A stretch of 23,062 nt of DNA from JBGOTP01 sp041476545 (GCA_041476545.1 JBGOTP010000029.1:1-23062); one strand, 5' to 3'. Shown: positions 13,306 to 21,627, counted from the first letter of the stretch. The notes: generated by a model not told the origin, from the sequence alone. A program made the numbers and translations.

Positions 13306-14627
13306 GAAAGCCGATGAGGCGATTCCTGCTGGCGTTCACTTTACTGATCGTGGCGTCGGGCTTCAGCAGGACCTTTACTCCGACTCTCGCCCGGATGGCC
13401 GTCCAGGCGCAGGCGCCGTTCGATGTCGAAGCCGTCGCGCGTGACCGGGCCGTCGCGCGCGCAATCGAGGTCGCCAGGAGCACGGAATCGCAAACCGTCG
13501 ACGATCAGATTCGATTCTGCGAGACGGCGGCACCACCCTTTCACGAAGCCGCTCGAGCCGATCTCTTGAAGCGCGCGTTCGACCAGCTCGGGCTGCGGAA
13601 CGTGCGCGTCGATCGGGTGGGCAACGTGCTTGGCGATCGGCCCGGCGTGTCGGACCGTCCGCACGTCGTTGTCGCCGCGCACCTCGATACGGTATTTCCA
13701 CCCGAGACAGACGTCAGAGTGAAACGCTCCGGATCCAGGCTGATCGGGCCGGGCATCGGCGACAATTGCCGAGGCCTGGCCGTGCTCGTGGCCATCGTTC
13801 GATCGATGCGCGAAGCCGGAGTTTCGACGCCCGGGTCGATCACGTTCGTGGCAAATGTCGGCGAGGAAGGACTTGGCGACCTGCGAGGCGTCCGGGAACT
13901 CTTTGGTGTTGGAATGACTTCCGGCGTGAGCGGAAGACCCGCGAGGCAATCCGATATCGACCGTTTTGTGAGCATTGACGGTCCGGGCATCAGCGTCACG
14001 AACGTGGCGGTCGGTAGCCACCGGTATCGGGTCACGTTCAAGGGGCCGGGCGGACATAGTTTCGCGGCATTTGGCACGGCGAATCCGGTTGGCGCCATGG
14101 GGAGGGCCATCGCCAGGATCTCCGAGCTTCGGGTCTCCGATGAACCTCGAACGACATTCAACGTTGGCCGGATCGGTGGTGGCACGTCGGTCAATGCCAT
14201 CCCGGCTGATGCCTGGATGGAGGTAGACCTGCGTTCATCGGACACAGCCTCCCTCGCATCGCTCGACGCAAAGCTCCAGGACGCGATTGACAGGGCCGTT
14301 CTGGAGGAAAACGCCCGGTGGGGGAGGCCAGGCGTGGTCACTGCGTCAAAGGATCGCGTGGGCGACAGGCCTGCCGGGTCGACACCGGCCAGTAGCGCGA
14401 TCGTGCAGGCAGGGCTGGCCGCGGCGAGAGTGCTCGGTGTCAGCCCGTCGCTCGGGGAAGGTTCCACCGACGCCAACCTTCCGATGCAGCTGGGCATTCC
14501 CGCCATCACCATCGGCGGCGGCGGCGCGGGAGCCGACGCCCACACGCTTGCTGAGTCTTTCGACACGAGCGGGGCCTGGAAGGGGACGCAGCATGCGCTG
14601 CTCGTGACGATCGTCCTAGCGCGGTAG
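13302..14627 (+). CDS. Exported M20-family metallopeptidase
   Basis: 441 residues, with a signal-type N-terminus (RRFLLAFTLLIVASGFS). The M20 metal and catalytic residues are visible: His127 and Asp129 in AAHLDTVFP, Asp154 in GIGDNCRG, Glu188/Glu189 in GEEGLGD, and a late His in DAHTLAE. The lid domain holds the GPGGHSFAAFG motif. It resembles tripeptide aminopeptidase and carboxypeptidase G2-like enzymes; the substrate is unknown. The GTG at 13302 overlaps the pabBC stop (GTGA) and has GAGG 8 nt upstream. An ATG at 13314 with GAGGAG is an alternative giving a cleaner signal peptide. The 3' end overlaps a convergent gene by 12 bp. Confidence 0.88.
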   Translation: MRKPMRRFLLAFTLLIVASGFSRTFTPTLARMAVQAQAPFDVEAVARDRAVARAIEVARSTESQTVDDQIRFCETAAPPFHEAARADLLKRAFDQLGLRNVRVDRVGNVLGDRPGVSDRPHVVVAAHLDTVFPPETDVRVKRSGSRLIGPGIGDNCRGLAVLVAIVRSMREAGVSTPGSITFVANVGEEGLGDLRGVRELFGVGMTSGVSGRPARQSDIDRFVSIDGPGISVTNVAVGSHRYRVTFKGPGGHSFAAFGTANPVGAMGRAIARISELRVSDEPRTTFNVGRIGGGTSVNAIPADAWMEVDLRSSDTASLASLDAKLQDAIDRAVLEENARWGRPGVVTASKDRVGDRPAGSTPASSAIVQAGLAAARVLGVSPSLGEGSTDANLPMQLGIPAITIGGGGAGADAHTLAESFDTSGAWKGTQHALLVTIVLAR

Positions 14628-15158
14628 AGGCCGTCCGGCCTTCAATTGCTGGAAGCGCTCCAGGTCAACCGATCGCTGGCGGCGGGCCTGCATTCGCGCC
14701 TGAAGGATGCGCCCCACGACCAGTAGGTGCATCGAGCCGACGATGACATATTCGACGGGGACGGGGTTGGCAAGGGCGACGGGGATGAAGTTGAGGAAGG
14801 TGGCTGTGCAGAAGTGTGCAGCAAACAATGCGTCCGAACCGGTGCCAGGAAAGCGTCCGCCGTACGCCATCGCCTGATGCTCCCAGGCTCTGACGGATTC
14901 GTCATCCTCATAAAATACCTGGAGATATCGTCCAATTCTCTCAACCCCGGTGTGCATGGCGAAGACGCTCTCGAAGGCCGCCGCCAGCACGAGCAGCGGC
15001 ACGAGCGTCGCGACAGGCCACGGCGTCAGGCTGCTCGCGGCGATCGTGAGGGCACCCCACGCGCCCAGCCCGAGCAGCGCGAGCCACACCCGCGTCGTGC
15101 CCCGTTCGCCAATCGTGGCTCGGAGGGCTCTGTACTCCTCGGTTTCACGTGGCGTCAC
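14616..15158 (-). CDS. Integral membrane protein of unknown function
   Basis: 180 residues from GTG 15158, chosen because GGAGGAG lies 6 nt upstream. Three hydrophobic segments are clear: about residues 23-43 (VWLALLGLGAWGALTIAA), 46-64 (PWPVATLVPLLVLAAAFES) and near 145-165 (VPVEYVIVGSMHLLVVGRIL). Between them lies a soluble stretch with YEDDESVRAWEHQAMAYGG. The C-terminus is basic (QARMQARRQRS). I recognise no family. It is divergent from the D-Ala-D-Ala carboxypeptidase gene and converges with the M20 peptidase. Confidence 0.8.
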   Translation of the reverse strand: MTPRETEEYRALRATIGERGTTRVWLALLGLGAWGALTIAASSLTPWPVATLVPLLVLAAAFESVFAMHTGVERIGRYLQVFYEDDESVRAWEHQAMAYGGRFPGTGSDALFAAHFCTATFLNFIPVALANPVPVEYVIVGSMHLLVVGRILQARMQARRQRSVDLERFQQLKAGRPLPR

Positions 15159-15265
15159 ACCTGACTCCTCCCGCGGAGGGTTCCAGCCGATACACTGTTG
15201 CACACGGATCCGCGTCGGAGGTCATTGTGGCACAGGGATAATTCCCTTGCGGCCGATGAATTATC

Positions 15266-15274
15266 TGGTACATT
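15266..15274 (+). promoter_or_regulatory. Extended -10 promoter of the carboxypeptidase gene
   Basis: TGG-TACATT ends 8 nt before the ATG at 15283. This favours 15283 over an in-frame ATG at 15256, which would lie upstream of the predicted transcript start. Confidence 0.5.
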
Positions 15275-15282
15275 TACTGAGG

Positions 15283-16356
15283 ATGGTTTTGACGAGAAGA
15301 GCGTTGTGCTGGATTGGTTCGCTCGCGCTCGCGGGTTTCGTCTGTACGGGTGCCCCGGTGACCGCGGCGCCAACCACGAAACCATCGGCGGCGAAGCCCG
15401 GCGCGAAAACCGCGAAGACGGCGACGAGCAGGAAGCCGGCCCCCGCGAGGGCAGTCGTTGCAGCGCCGAAAAAGGCGGCGATGTCGGCGCGTGCGCGCGC
15501 GACGGCGACCGCTCGCGAAATGGCGACGACGGTGCTGCCGCGCTACAAGGTCGACGCGAGCGGTGATCTGGTGCCCGACCTTCGCGCGGCCGCGGCAATC
15601 ATCTACAACCCCGAGACCAACGAGGTGCTCTGGGAAGAAAATTCGCTCAGTCAGCGGTCCATTGCGAGCATCACGAAAGTGATGACAGCGGCGGTCTTCC
15701 TCGAAAGCAATCCGGACCCGACCCAGTCGGTCACGATCGTTCGCGGCGACACCTATCAGGCCTCAACGACCAAGCTGCTCGTGAACGACCGCGTGACCAT
15801 CGACGACCTGCTGCACCTGTTGCTCATCCCGTCCGACAACGCCGCGGCTCGCGCGCTTGCGCGCATTTCTCCGCAGGGTTCGACCGAGTTCGTCGCGCGC
15901 ATGAACACGAAGGCGGCCGAACTGGGCCTGGTCAGCACGCACTATGCGGATCCGTCGGGCCTCCTGTCCGACAACGTCTCGTCGGCGTTCGACATGGCCC
16001 GCCTGATTGCGTACGCCTCCGCGGACGAGCGGATTTCGTCCATCATGCGCACGCCGGAATACACCGTGCGCACGGCCAGGCGCTCGTTCGCCTTCCGCAG
16101 CACCAACCAGCTTCTCACCAAGAGCGATCTGGACGTTCGCGCCGGCAAGACCGGGTTCATCGCAAAGGCCGGCTACTGCCTGGCGACGCTGCTGCGCTTC
16201 CCGGAAAACGGTCCGCAGGTCGCGGTGGTTGTGCTCGGGGCGCGGTCAAACGCCGGACGCTTCCTCGAAACACAGAACTTGTTCAGATGGCTCTCGAACG
16301 AGGCGCCGAGCATCTTCGCCACGAAGATACCGGTCATCGCGACCCCTCAGCAGTAG
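15283..16356 (+). CDS. D-alanyl-D-alanine carboxypeptidase, S11 family
   Basis: 357 residues. It trims or remodels the peptide stems of peptidoglycan in the periplasm. A signal peptide (TRRALCWIGSLALAGFVC) is followed by a Lys/Ala/Pro/Arg-rich linker (about residues 32-80) that looks disordered and cell-wall-directed. The penicillin-binding motifs are SITK (Ser129, Lys132), SDN (184-186) and KTG (289-291). It lacks the extra C-terminal domain and amphipathic anchor of DacA, so it is closer in size to PbpG/DacD-like endopeptidases. A 17-bp tandem duplication covers the stop codon. The start is inferred from the -10 position; 15256 would add nine residues. Confidence 0.92.
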   Translation: MVLTRRALCWIGSLALAGFVCTGAPVTAAPTTKPSAAKPGAKTAKTATSRKPAPARAVVAAPKKAAMSARARATATAREMATTVLPRYKVDASGDLVPDLRAAAAIIYNPETNEVLWEENSLSQRSIASITKVMTAAVFLESNPDPTQSVTIVRGDTYQASTTKLLVNDRVTIDDLLHLLLIPSDNAAARALARISPQGSTEFVARMNTKAAELGLVSTHYADPSGLLSDNVSSAFDMARLIAYASADERISSIMRTPEYTVRTARRSFAFRSTNQLLTKSDLDVRAGKTGFIAKAGYCLATLLRFPENGPQVAVVVLGARSNAGRFLETQNLFRWLSNEAPSIFATKIPVIATPQQ

Positions 16357-16373
16357 CGACCCCTCAGCAGTAG
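16340..16373 (+). repeat. Perfect 17-bp tandem duplication across a stop codon
   Basis: CGACCCCTCAGCAGTAG occurs at 16340-16356 and again at 16357-16373. The first copy carries the carboxypeptidase stop, so the duplication is outside the protein. Confidence 0.93.
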
Positions 16374-16393
16374 GCCCGAGCTTCAGCTCGGGC
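16374..16393. terminator. Strong GC-rich hairpin between convergent genes
   Basis: GCCCGAGC-TTCA-GCTCGGGC gives an 8-bp perfect stem with a tetraloop, directly after the carboxypeptidase gene and 18 bp before the fdhE 3' end. It has no T-tract on either strand, so it may act as a bidirectional 3'-end stabiliser or factor-dependent terminator rather than a classical intrinsic one. Confidence 0.55.
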
Positions 16394-16411
16394 GGCAAGC
16401 CTCACCTCACA

Positions 16412-17290
16412 CTACACGTACCCGCGCTGCATGGCGGCGGCGTCGAGCGGAAGTGTCGCGATCGTGTCCACCGACACCATCACCGGCCGCGTGGAATGGC
16501 GCCCGTCGTACGCCTTCAGGTAGCGGCGGCAGACATCGCAGGCGTACACGCGATAGCGGCCGTCCCTCGTGGCGAACGAGGTGATACGCGCGCGGTCGCC
16601 GTTGGCGCAGAACGGGCAGTTCAGCGGGTCGAATGCCCATTGCGCCAGGCATCGGCCGCAGATCAATCGCCGGTCGGCGCTCGGCGTAATGACCGCGAAG
16701 TCGGGTTCCCATCCGCAAAACGGACAGCGACCGAACTGCCAGATCGAAGCATCGACGGCCTGGACCATCGATTCCGCGCAGCGGGCCAGAAAGGGGCGTA
16801 GCGCGAGCACGAGCACCTGGTCGAGGCTGGCGGGGGATCCCTCCGGGGCCCGAGCCTCAGGGTTGGCGCCCGGATCGACGCCCGAGGTGGCCGCATACCA
16901 GTGACTGAGGATCGGCTCGAGTGAATTGCCGTCCCGGCCAAGGGCCAGGATCTGCTCGTGCTCGGCTCGATCCATGGCCTCGTACCGGTGCAGGATGTCC
17001 GCGGTTTGTCGCAGGATCAACCGGAAATCCGTCCAATTCAGCGGAATGTCTTCGAAGCGCACGATGGGGCGTCCCGCGCGCTGCTGGGCGGTGAGCCAGG
17101 CTGTGTCTGACTGAATCCACGGCAGGGGAACCCGTCCCTGGATACGCCGCTGAATCTCCACGAGCGCGAGCTGCATGTCGACGGCGGACTCGAGCTCGGG
17201 GTTCGAGATCTTGAGTTCCTTGAGCTCGACGACCTCGCGAGGTTCCGCGCGCGACGGACGCACGGGCGGCTGGACAGGCGGTTCGTTCAC
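16412..17290 (-). CDS. fdhE: FdhE-like formate dehydrogenase accessory protein
   Basis: 292 residues. FdhE proteins bind iron in rubredoxin-like sites and help mature formate dehydrogenase. The C-terminal half carries four CxxC pairs: CPFC (189/192), CGRC (211/214), CPFC (225/228) and CDVC (251/254), with RRYLKAYDGR after the last, as in the family. The N-terminal helical part (ELESAVDMQLALVEIQRRIQ) also fits. No formate dehydrogenase gene is in the window, so the partner is unknown. The GTG at 17290 lies exactly 6 nt after a TACAAT -10; a TTG at 17305 would start within the -10. It is divergent from glgA with 29 bp between the start codons. Confidence 0.82.
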   Translation of the reverse strand: MNEPPVQPPVRPSRAEPREVVELKELKISNPELESAVDMQLALVEIQRRIQGRVPLPWIQSDTAWLTAQQRAGRPIVRFEDIPLNWTDFRLILRQTADILHRYEAMDRAEHEQILALGRDGNSLEPILSHWYAATSGVDPGANPEARAPEGSPASLDQVLVLALRPFLARCAESMVQAVDASIWQFGRCPFCGWEPDFAVITPSADRRLICGRCLAQWAFDPLNCPFCANGDRARITSFATRDGRYRVYACDVCRRYLKAYDGRHSTRPVMVSVDTIATLPLDAAAMQRGYV

Positions 17291-17296
17291 GCGAGG

Positions 17297-17306
17297 ATTG
17301 TACAAT
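17297..17306. promoter_or_regulatory. Palindromic -10 shared by divergent fdhE and glgA
   Basis: ATTGTACAAT is a perfect 10-bp palindrome, so each strand reads TACAAT. On the minus strand it sits 6 nt before the fdhE GTG; on the plus strand 13 nt before the glgA ATG. No -35 is seen on either side and there is no ribosome site for either gene. Confidence 0.6.
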
Positions 17307-17319
17307 TGCCGGCGCCGAT

Positions 17320-18792
17320 ATGCCTGCCGCGCGTTCGAGACCCTCGCCGCCGCCCTCGGTCCTCATGATCGGTTCCGAAGCGGTGCCCTTCGCCAAGACC
17401 GGTGGACTCGCCGACGTCCTTGGCGCGTTGCCGCTGTCGCTCTCGCGCCTCGGGTGGGATGTCACGCTCGCCGTCCCGCGATATCGCGGCGTCACCGGCG
17501 GAGATCTCGCTGAGCGCGTGTCGATCGCCGTTGGGGGCGAAGTCTTCAGTGTCGGATTCTTTGTCGCCACGATCGGCGATGCGGCTCACCCGGTCCGAGC
17601 CGTCCTCGTCGACGCGCCAGAGCTGTACGACCGTACGGGTCTCTATGCCGCCGACGACCACGACTATGCGGACAACGCGCGCAGGTTCGCCCTGCTCGCC
17701 CGTGCGGCGTTGGAGTTCAGCGCGCGTCGCGGCCTGCGTCCTACGGTCGTGCACGCGCACGACTGGCAGGCCGGGCTCGCCCTTGTGTACCTCAAGACGC
17801 TCTATGCCAGACATCCGGTGCTCGGCGGAACGCCGAGCGTCTTCACGATTCACAATCTCGCCTACCAGGGCCTCTTCGATGCGGACTGGTTGCCCCGGCT
17901 GGGTCTGCCTCCGAGTCTGCTCTCTCCGGACGGACTCGAATTCTGGGGGCAGATTAGTCTCTTGAAGGGGGGCATCAACGAGGCCGACGCGATCACGACG
18001 GTCAGTCCGCGGTACGCCGAGGAGATTCAGACGCCGGAGTTTGGCTGTGGCTTCGAGGGGGTCCTTCATCGTCGTTCGGCGGACCTTGTCGGCATCCTGA
18101 ACGGCATCGACGTCGACGAGTGGGATCCCGAGCGGGATCCGCGCTTGCCCGCGCCGTACAGCGTGCGCGATCTCTCGGGGAAGGCGATCGCGAAGTCCGA
18201 AATGCTGTCACGATACGGCCTGCCGCGGGATCCAGCCGCCATGCAGCGTCCGGTCGTGGGGATGATTTCGCGCATGGTGGATCAGAAGGGCCTCGATCTC
18301 ATTGCCGCGCTTGCCGAGACGCTCCCGACGCTCGGCGCGGCGTTCGTCGTTCTCGGAACGGGAGACCCGAAGTACCAGGAATTCTGGCGGCATCTCGCTG
18401 CGAACCATCCCGATCGCATCGGTGTGCGGATCGGGTTTGACGAGCCACTGGCGCACCTGATCGAAGCCGGTGCGGACATGTTCATGATGCCGTCGCACTT
18501 CGAGCCATGCGGCCTGAATCAGATGTACAGTCTCCGGTACGGCACCGTGCCGGTCGTGCGAGGAGTCGGCGGACTGGCCGACACGGTGCGGGACGGGATC
18601 ACCGGTTTCGTGTTTCAGGAATATTCTTCGAAAGCCTTGCTCAAGACGTTGCATCGGGCGCTTGCCGCGTTCGGTGACAAGCCAAAATGGCGGGCCTTAC
18701 AGCTCGCCGGTATGAACGAGGACCATTCTTGGGACCGTTCGGCCCGGGAGTACGTCAGAATATATGAGAAGGTCAGCCGCACGCGCGGCTGA
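17320..18792 (+). CDS. glgA: Glycogen synthase (GT5)
   Basis: 490 residues, full length. It transfers glucose from ADP-glucose to the growing alpha-1,4-glucan. KTGGLADV near residue 26 is the ADP-glucose site. HAHDWQAGL, TIHNLAYQG, NGIDVDEWDP, SRMVDQKGLDL and the C-terminal FEPCGLNQMYSLRYGT with EXXGL-like Glu are family hallmarks. The ATG at 17320 follows a shared palindromic -10 with no Shine-Dalgarno site. No other glycogen gene is nearby. A hairpin overlaps the stop codon. Confidence 0.95.
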   Translation: MPAARSRPSPPPSVLMIGSEAVPFAKTGGLADVLGALPLSLSRLGWDVTLAVPRYRGVTGGDLAERVSIAVGGEVFSVGFFVATIGDAAHPVRAVLVDAPELYDRTGLYAADDHDYADNARRFALLARAALEFSARRGLRPTVVHAHDWQAGLALVYLKTLYARHPVLGGTPSVFTIHNLAYQGLFDADWLPRLGLPPSLLSPDGLEFWGQISLLKGGINEADAITTVSPRYAEEIQTPEFGCGFEGVLHRRSADLVGILNGIDVDEWDPERDPRLPAPYSVRDLSGKAIAKSEMLSRYGLPRDPAAMQRPVVGMISRMVDQKGLDLIAALAETLPTLGAAFVVLGTGDPKYQEFWRHLAANHPDRIGVRIGFDEPLAHLIEAGADMFMMPSHFEPCGLNQMYSLRYGTVPVVRGVGGLADTVRDGITGFVFQEYSSKALLKTLHRALAAFGDKPKWRALQLAGMNEDHSWDRSAREYVRIYEKVSRTRG

Positions 18793-18819
18793 GGTGGGGC
18801 GGCGGCACGAGGGCCGCCC
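18773..18819 (+). terminator. Two GC-rich hairpins after glgA
   Basis: TCAGCCGC-ACGC-GCGGCTGA (18773-18792) overlaps the glgA stop, and GGGCGGC-N9-GCCGCCC (18797-18819) follows 4 bp later. Neither has a T-tract. They would structure the mRNA 3' end before trxA. Confidence 0.5.
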
Positions 18820-18878
18820 GCCGATCCAGTCAGCAATATTCGCGGGGAGACTCGGTCCCTGCAACAGATAGGACGACG

Positions 18879-19241
18879 ATGGCAGCGGAGAATGTGCAGA
18901 AATTCACGGACGGTAATGCGGAGAATGTGCAGAAATTCACGGACGGTAATTTCGAGGCGTCGGTCCTCAAGGTCGGCGGTCCGGTGCTGGTTGATTTCTG
19001 GGCGGAGTGGTGCGGCCCCTGCAAACGGCTTGGGCCGACCGTGGAGGCGCTCGCCCTGGATTACGGCGGGAAGGTGACGGTTGGCAAGCTGAACGTCGAC
19101 GAGAATCCAGACACGACGATCAAATTCAACGTTCGCGGAATTCCCGCGTTGCTGCTGTTCAAGGGCGGTCAGGTGGTCGATCAGGTCGTCGGGCTGATGC
19201 CGAAGGACGAGATCAAGAAAGTCATCGACAAACACCTCTGA
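18879..19241 (+). CDS. trxA: Thioredoxin, with duplicated N-terminus
   Basis: 120 residues. A cytoplasmic disulfide reductant with active site WCGPC (Cys45, Cys48) and cis-proline Pro89 in RGIPALLLF. Typical bacterial thioredoxins are 105-110 residues. The extra length comes from an exact 11-residue duplication (AENVQKFTDGN, twice) at the N-terminus, before FEASVLK, so it repeats the first strand. The ATG has AGGA 5 nt upstream. Its stop is one base before the trxB start, so the two are an operon and its reductase is encoded next door. Confidence 0.96.
   Translation: MAAENVQKFTDGNAENVQKFTDGNFEASVLKVGGPVLVDFWAEWCGPCKRLGPTVEALALDYGGKVTVGKLNVDENPDTTIKFNVRGIPALLLFKGGQVVDQVVGLMPKDEIKKVIDKHL
18885..18950 (+). 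repeat. Perfect 33-bp tandem duplication in trxA
   Basis: The unit at 18885-18917 is repeated exactly at 18918-18950, with no silent differences. It keeps frame and adds 11 residues. The identity suggests a recent event or an assembly artefact. Confidence 0.95.
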
Positions 19242-19242
19242 A

Positions 19243-20205
19243 ATGTCCATCCACGATGTCGTCATCATCGGGTCGGGCCCGGCGGGCCTGACGGCGGCCC
19301 TGTACACGGCGCGCGCGAACATGCGACCGCTCGTCATTGAGGGGCTGGAGGCGGGCGGTCAGCTGATGCTGACGACGCTCGTCGAAAACTTCCCCGGACG
19401 CCGCGATGGCATCATGGGGCCGGACCTGATGGCCGAAATGCGCGCACAGGTCGAGAAGTTCAGCGCGGAGATCATTCAGGGCCACGTCACGGCAGTCGAT
19501 CTGTCCACACAGCCGTTTGTGATTCGCACGGACGATGGGGAACATCGCGCGAGCACAGTCATCATCGCGACCGGAGCCTCGGCGCGACTCCTCGGGTTGC
19601 CCTCCGAGCGCTCGCTCATGGGACACGGCGTGTCGACCTGTGCCACCTGCGATGGCTACTTCTTTCGTGGACACGAGATCGCCGTGGTCGGGGGCGGCGA
19701 CTCCGCGATGGAAGAAGCGGTGTTTCTCACGAAGTTCGCGACCAAGGTCACCGTCGTTCATCGCCGCGAGACGCTGCGTGCGTCGAAGATCATGCAGGAC
19801 AAGGCGCGCGCGAACCCGAAGATCGAGTGGCGGCTGAATACCGAGATCGACGAGGTCAAGGATGCCGGCAAGGGCGAAGTGACCTCGATGGTGCTGCGCG
19901 ACGTGAAGAGCGGCGTCAGAACCGAGCTGCCGGTCACGGGCGTCTTCGTCGCGATCGGCCACACGCCGAATACGTTGCTCTTCCGCGGACAACTCGAGAT
20001 GGACGCCAACGGCTACCTCGTTACGCACGACGGGACGAAGACGAGCGTGCCTGGTGTGTTTGCCTGCGGCGACGTGCAGGATCATGTCTACCGGCAGGCG
20101 ATCACGGCGGCCGGAACCGGCTGCATGGCGGCCCTGGACGCCGAGCGCTACTTCGAAGGCCCGACGGAACATCTGCAAAGTTCAAACTTGGAAGTGAGAA
20201 CGTAG
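19243..20205 (+). CDS. trxB: Thioredoxin reductase
   Basis: 320 residues. It passes electrons from NADPH via FAD to thioredoxin. FAD motif GSGPAG (10-15), redox-active CATC (Cys133, Cys136) followed by DG, NADPH motif GGGDSAMEEA, HRRETLRAS for NADPH phosphate and the C-terminal ACGDVQDHVYRQAITAAGTG are all present. The ATG follows the trxA stop by one base. The last residues (LQSSNLEVRT) and the stop are encoded by a 14-bp repeat copy, so the normal C-terminus has been extended or replaced by repeat sequence. Confidence 0.96.
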   Translation: MSIHDVVIIGSGPAGLTAALYTARANMRPLVIEGLEAGGQLMLTTLVENFPGRRDGIMGPDLMAEMRAQVEKFSAEIIQGHVTAVDLSTQPFVIRTDDGEHRASTVIIATGASARLLGLPSERSLMGHGVSTCATCDGYFFRGHEIAVVGGGDSAMEEAVFLTKFATKVTVVHRRETLRASKIMQDKARANPKIEWRLNTEIDEVKDAGKGEVTSMVLRDVKSGVRTELPVTGVFVAIGHTPNTLLFRGQLEMDANGYLVTHDGTKTSVPGVFACGDVQDHVYRQAITAAGTGCMAALDAERYFEGPTEHLQSSNLEVRT

Positions 20206-20212
20206 AAGGACA
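20179..20212. repeat. 14-bp repeat patch, locus 2 (trxB 3' end)
   Basis: TTGGAAGTGAGAAC (20188-20201) plus GTAGAAGGACAC matches the locus-1 order of 14-mer then TAGAAGGACA. The trxB stop TAG is at 20203-20205. Confidence 0.85.
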
Positions 20213-20265
20213 CTACCTGCCGAAGATCGCTCCGGAGAGCAAGTGAGCGCGTCGCGCGACGTGCG

Positions 20266-21627
20266 CTACTGCTGACCGGAGGTAGTTCTGGCCGGCGCCG
20301 GCTCGATGCTGAGCAGGAGCCCCGTGAACATCATCTCCTCGAAGGTCTGATCTCCCCACCAGACGTCCTTTGTCGGATCGGGATTCGACTTGTTGGCGGC
20401 CGAATTGTCGTACCACGCTGTGGCGTGGATCACGGTGCCTTTCGGCAACTTCAACGGTTCCTTGTAGACGTATTCGGTCTGCCAGTCGAAGTCGTAGTTT
20501 GGCACCGAGAGCAGCGTCTGCTTACGGCCGTCGGGAAACGTCGCCTCGTAAATCCAGCGCTTGCCGCGCACGTGCGTGTGCGGCAGCAGGCTCCAGAGCA
20601 CCATGTCGCGATTGATCGTCATCTCCGCGTCGACGCGCGCGTTGGCATCGCCTGCGGCAATGTGCAGCCCGCCGTTGGCGAGCACGGTGCCTACGATTGG
20701 GGTCTTCGGCGCGGTCTTCGCGAAGATCAGTCCGATCTTCGTGCGATCGGTCGTTGCCTTCCCGGTCGTCGTGTAGTGCACCTGAAAGACCAGCGTCGAT
20801 CCCGCGGCGAGCTTCGCGGCGGTGCCGGGCTGGTAGATGCGCGTGGCCGTGCCAGGCACGAACCCGCCGATCGACGGACCAAGCGCGGGCGCCGGGCGAT
20901 CGTTGGGCCCGAGCGGCTTTCTCTGACCTTCCGGGAGCGCTGGGCCGCCGGTCTGCCCAGCGGGAACGTCCATGTTGCTGGCGAAGGTGATGATCGGCTC
21001 AGGCTGCGGGCGCGAGGCCTGCCCTGGGGCGGCCGCGGGCTGCGGCGCGGCGGCGGGTGGACGCGCGTAGACGATCACGTGATGCACAGAGGCGCGGTTG
21101 CCGGGACGCACTTCGTACGCCTGTATCCAGCGGTCTTCGGTGAAGTTGGTCGGCACTTCGAAATACTGATACGCGACCGTCCCCGACGCGGGCAGCGGAT
21201 AGTCTTCCTGCATCGACAGCACGGCGTCCGGTTCGCCGATGCTCCAGCCCGTTGCGTACGTCGGCTGCGCGGGTAAATCCTTCGGATTGCCTTCCGGTCC
21301 GCCCGCGTTCACCCAGCGCAGGATCGTGTCCTTCTCGCTCGCGGAGAGACGCCGATCGTTGAGGAACTCGCCGTGCGTGGGGTCGGCGTGCCACGGTGGC
21401 ATCGTGCCCTTGGACACCCGTGCGCCGATTGACTTCACCCAAGGGCGCGAGTCCGCAAAGGTCAAAAGCGACATCGGCGCGATCTCGCCCGGTCGATGGC
21501 AGTTCGTGCAGTTCTTGTAGAGGATCGGCGCGACGTCCTTGCTGTAGGTCGGCGCTGGTGACTGCGCACTGGCCGGTCCGGCCACCGCGACCGCCGCAAA
21601 CACTGCCACGAGTATCGTGCGATTCAT
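20266..21627 (-). CDS. Exported cytochrome c / copper type II monooxygenase-like protein
   Basis: 453 residues. A signal peptide (cleaved near ASA-Q21) leads into a c-type heme site, Cys40-x-x-Cys43-His44 in NCTNCHRPGE. The C-terminal half resembles the peptidylglycine hydroxylase (PHM) fold: His182-His183 in VHHVIVY, His284 in VHYTTTG, His350 and His352 in LPHTHVRG, and Met432 or 433 in EEMMFTG. These match the CuA (His, His, His) and CuB (His, His, Met) ligand sets in order. Residues 188-255 are a Pro/Ala-rich linker. Substrate is unknown. ATG 21627 has AGGAG about 9 nt upstream. No operon partner is adjacent. Confidence 0.85.
   Translation of the reverse strand: MNRTILVAVFAAVAVAGPASAQSPAPTYSKDVAPILYKNCTNCHRPGEIAPMSLLTFADSRPWVKSIGARVSKGTMPPWHADPTHGEFLNDRRLSASEKDTILRWVNAGGPEGNPKDLPAQPTYATGWSIGEPDAVLSMQEDYPLPASGTVAYQYFEVPTNFTEDRWIQAYEVRPGNRASVHHVIVYARPPAAAPQPAAAPGQASRPQPEPIITFASNMDVPAGQTGGPALPEGQRKPLGPNDRPAPALGPSIGGFVPGTATRIYQPGTAAKLAAGSTLVFQVHYTTTGKATTDRTKIGLIFAKTAPKTPIVGTVLANGGLHIAAGDANARVDAEMTINRDMVLWSLLPHTHVRGKRWIYEATFPDGRKQTLLSVPNYDFDWQTEYVYKEPLKLPKGTVIHATAWYDNSAANKSNPDPTKDVWWGDQTFEEMMFTGLLLSIEPAPARTTSGQQ

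Noticed and set aside
14950..15282. Longer start for the D-Ala-D-Ala carboxypeptidase
   Set aside because: It would bury the signal peptide and overlap the divergent membrane-protein gene; the -10 at 15266-15274 lies inside it.
16374..16393. Classical intrinsic terminator
   Set aside because: The stem is strong but there is no T-run on either side, so I list it only as a hairpin of terminator position.
20425..21276. 283-residue open frame on the plus strand
   Set aside because: It is antisense to the cytochrome c/PHM gene and has a shadow-type composition.
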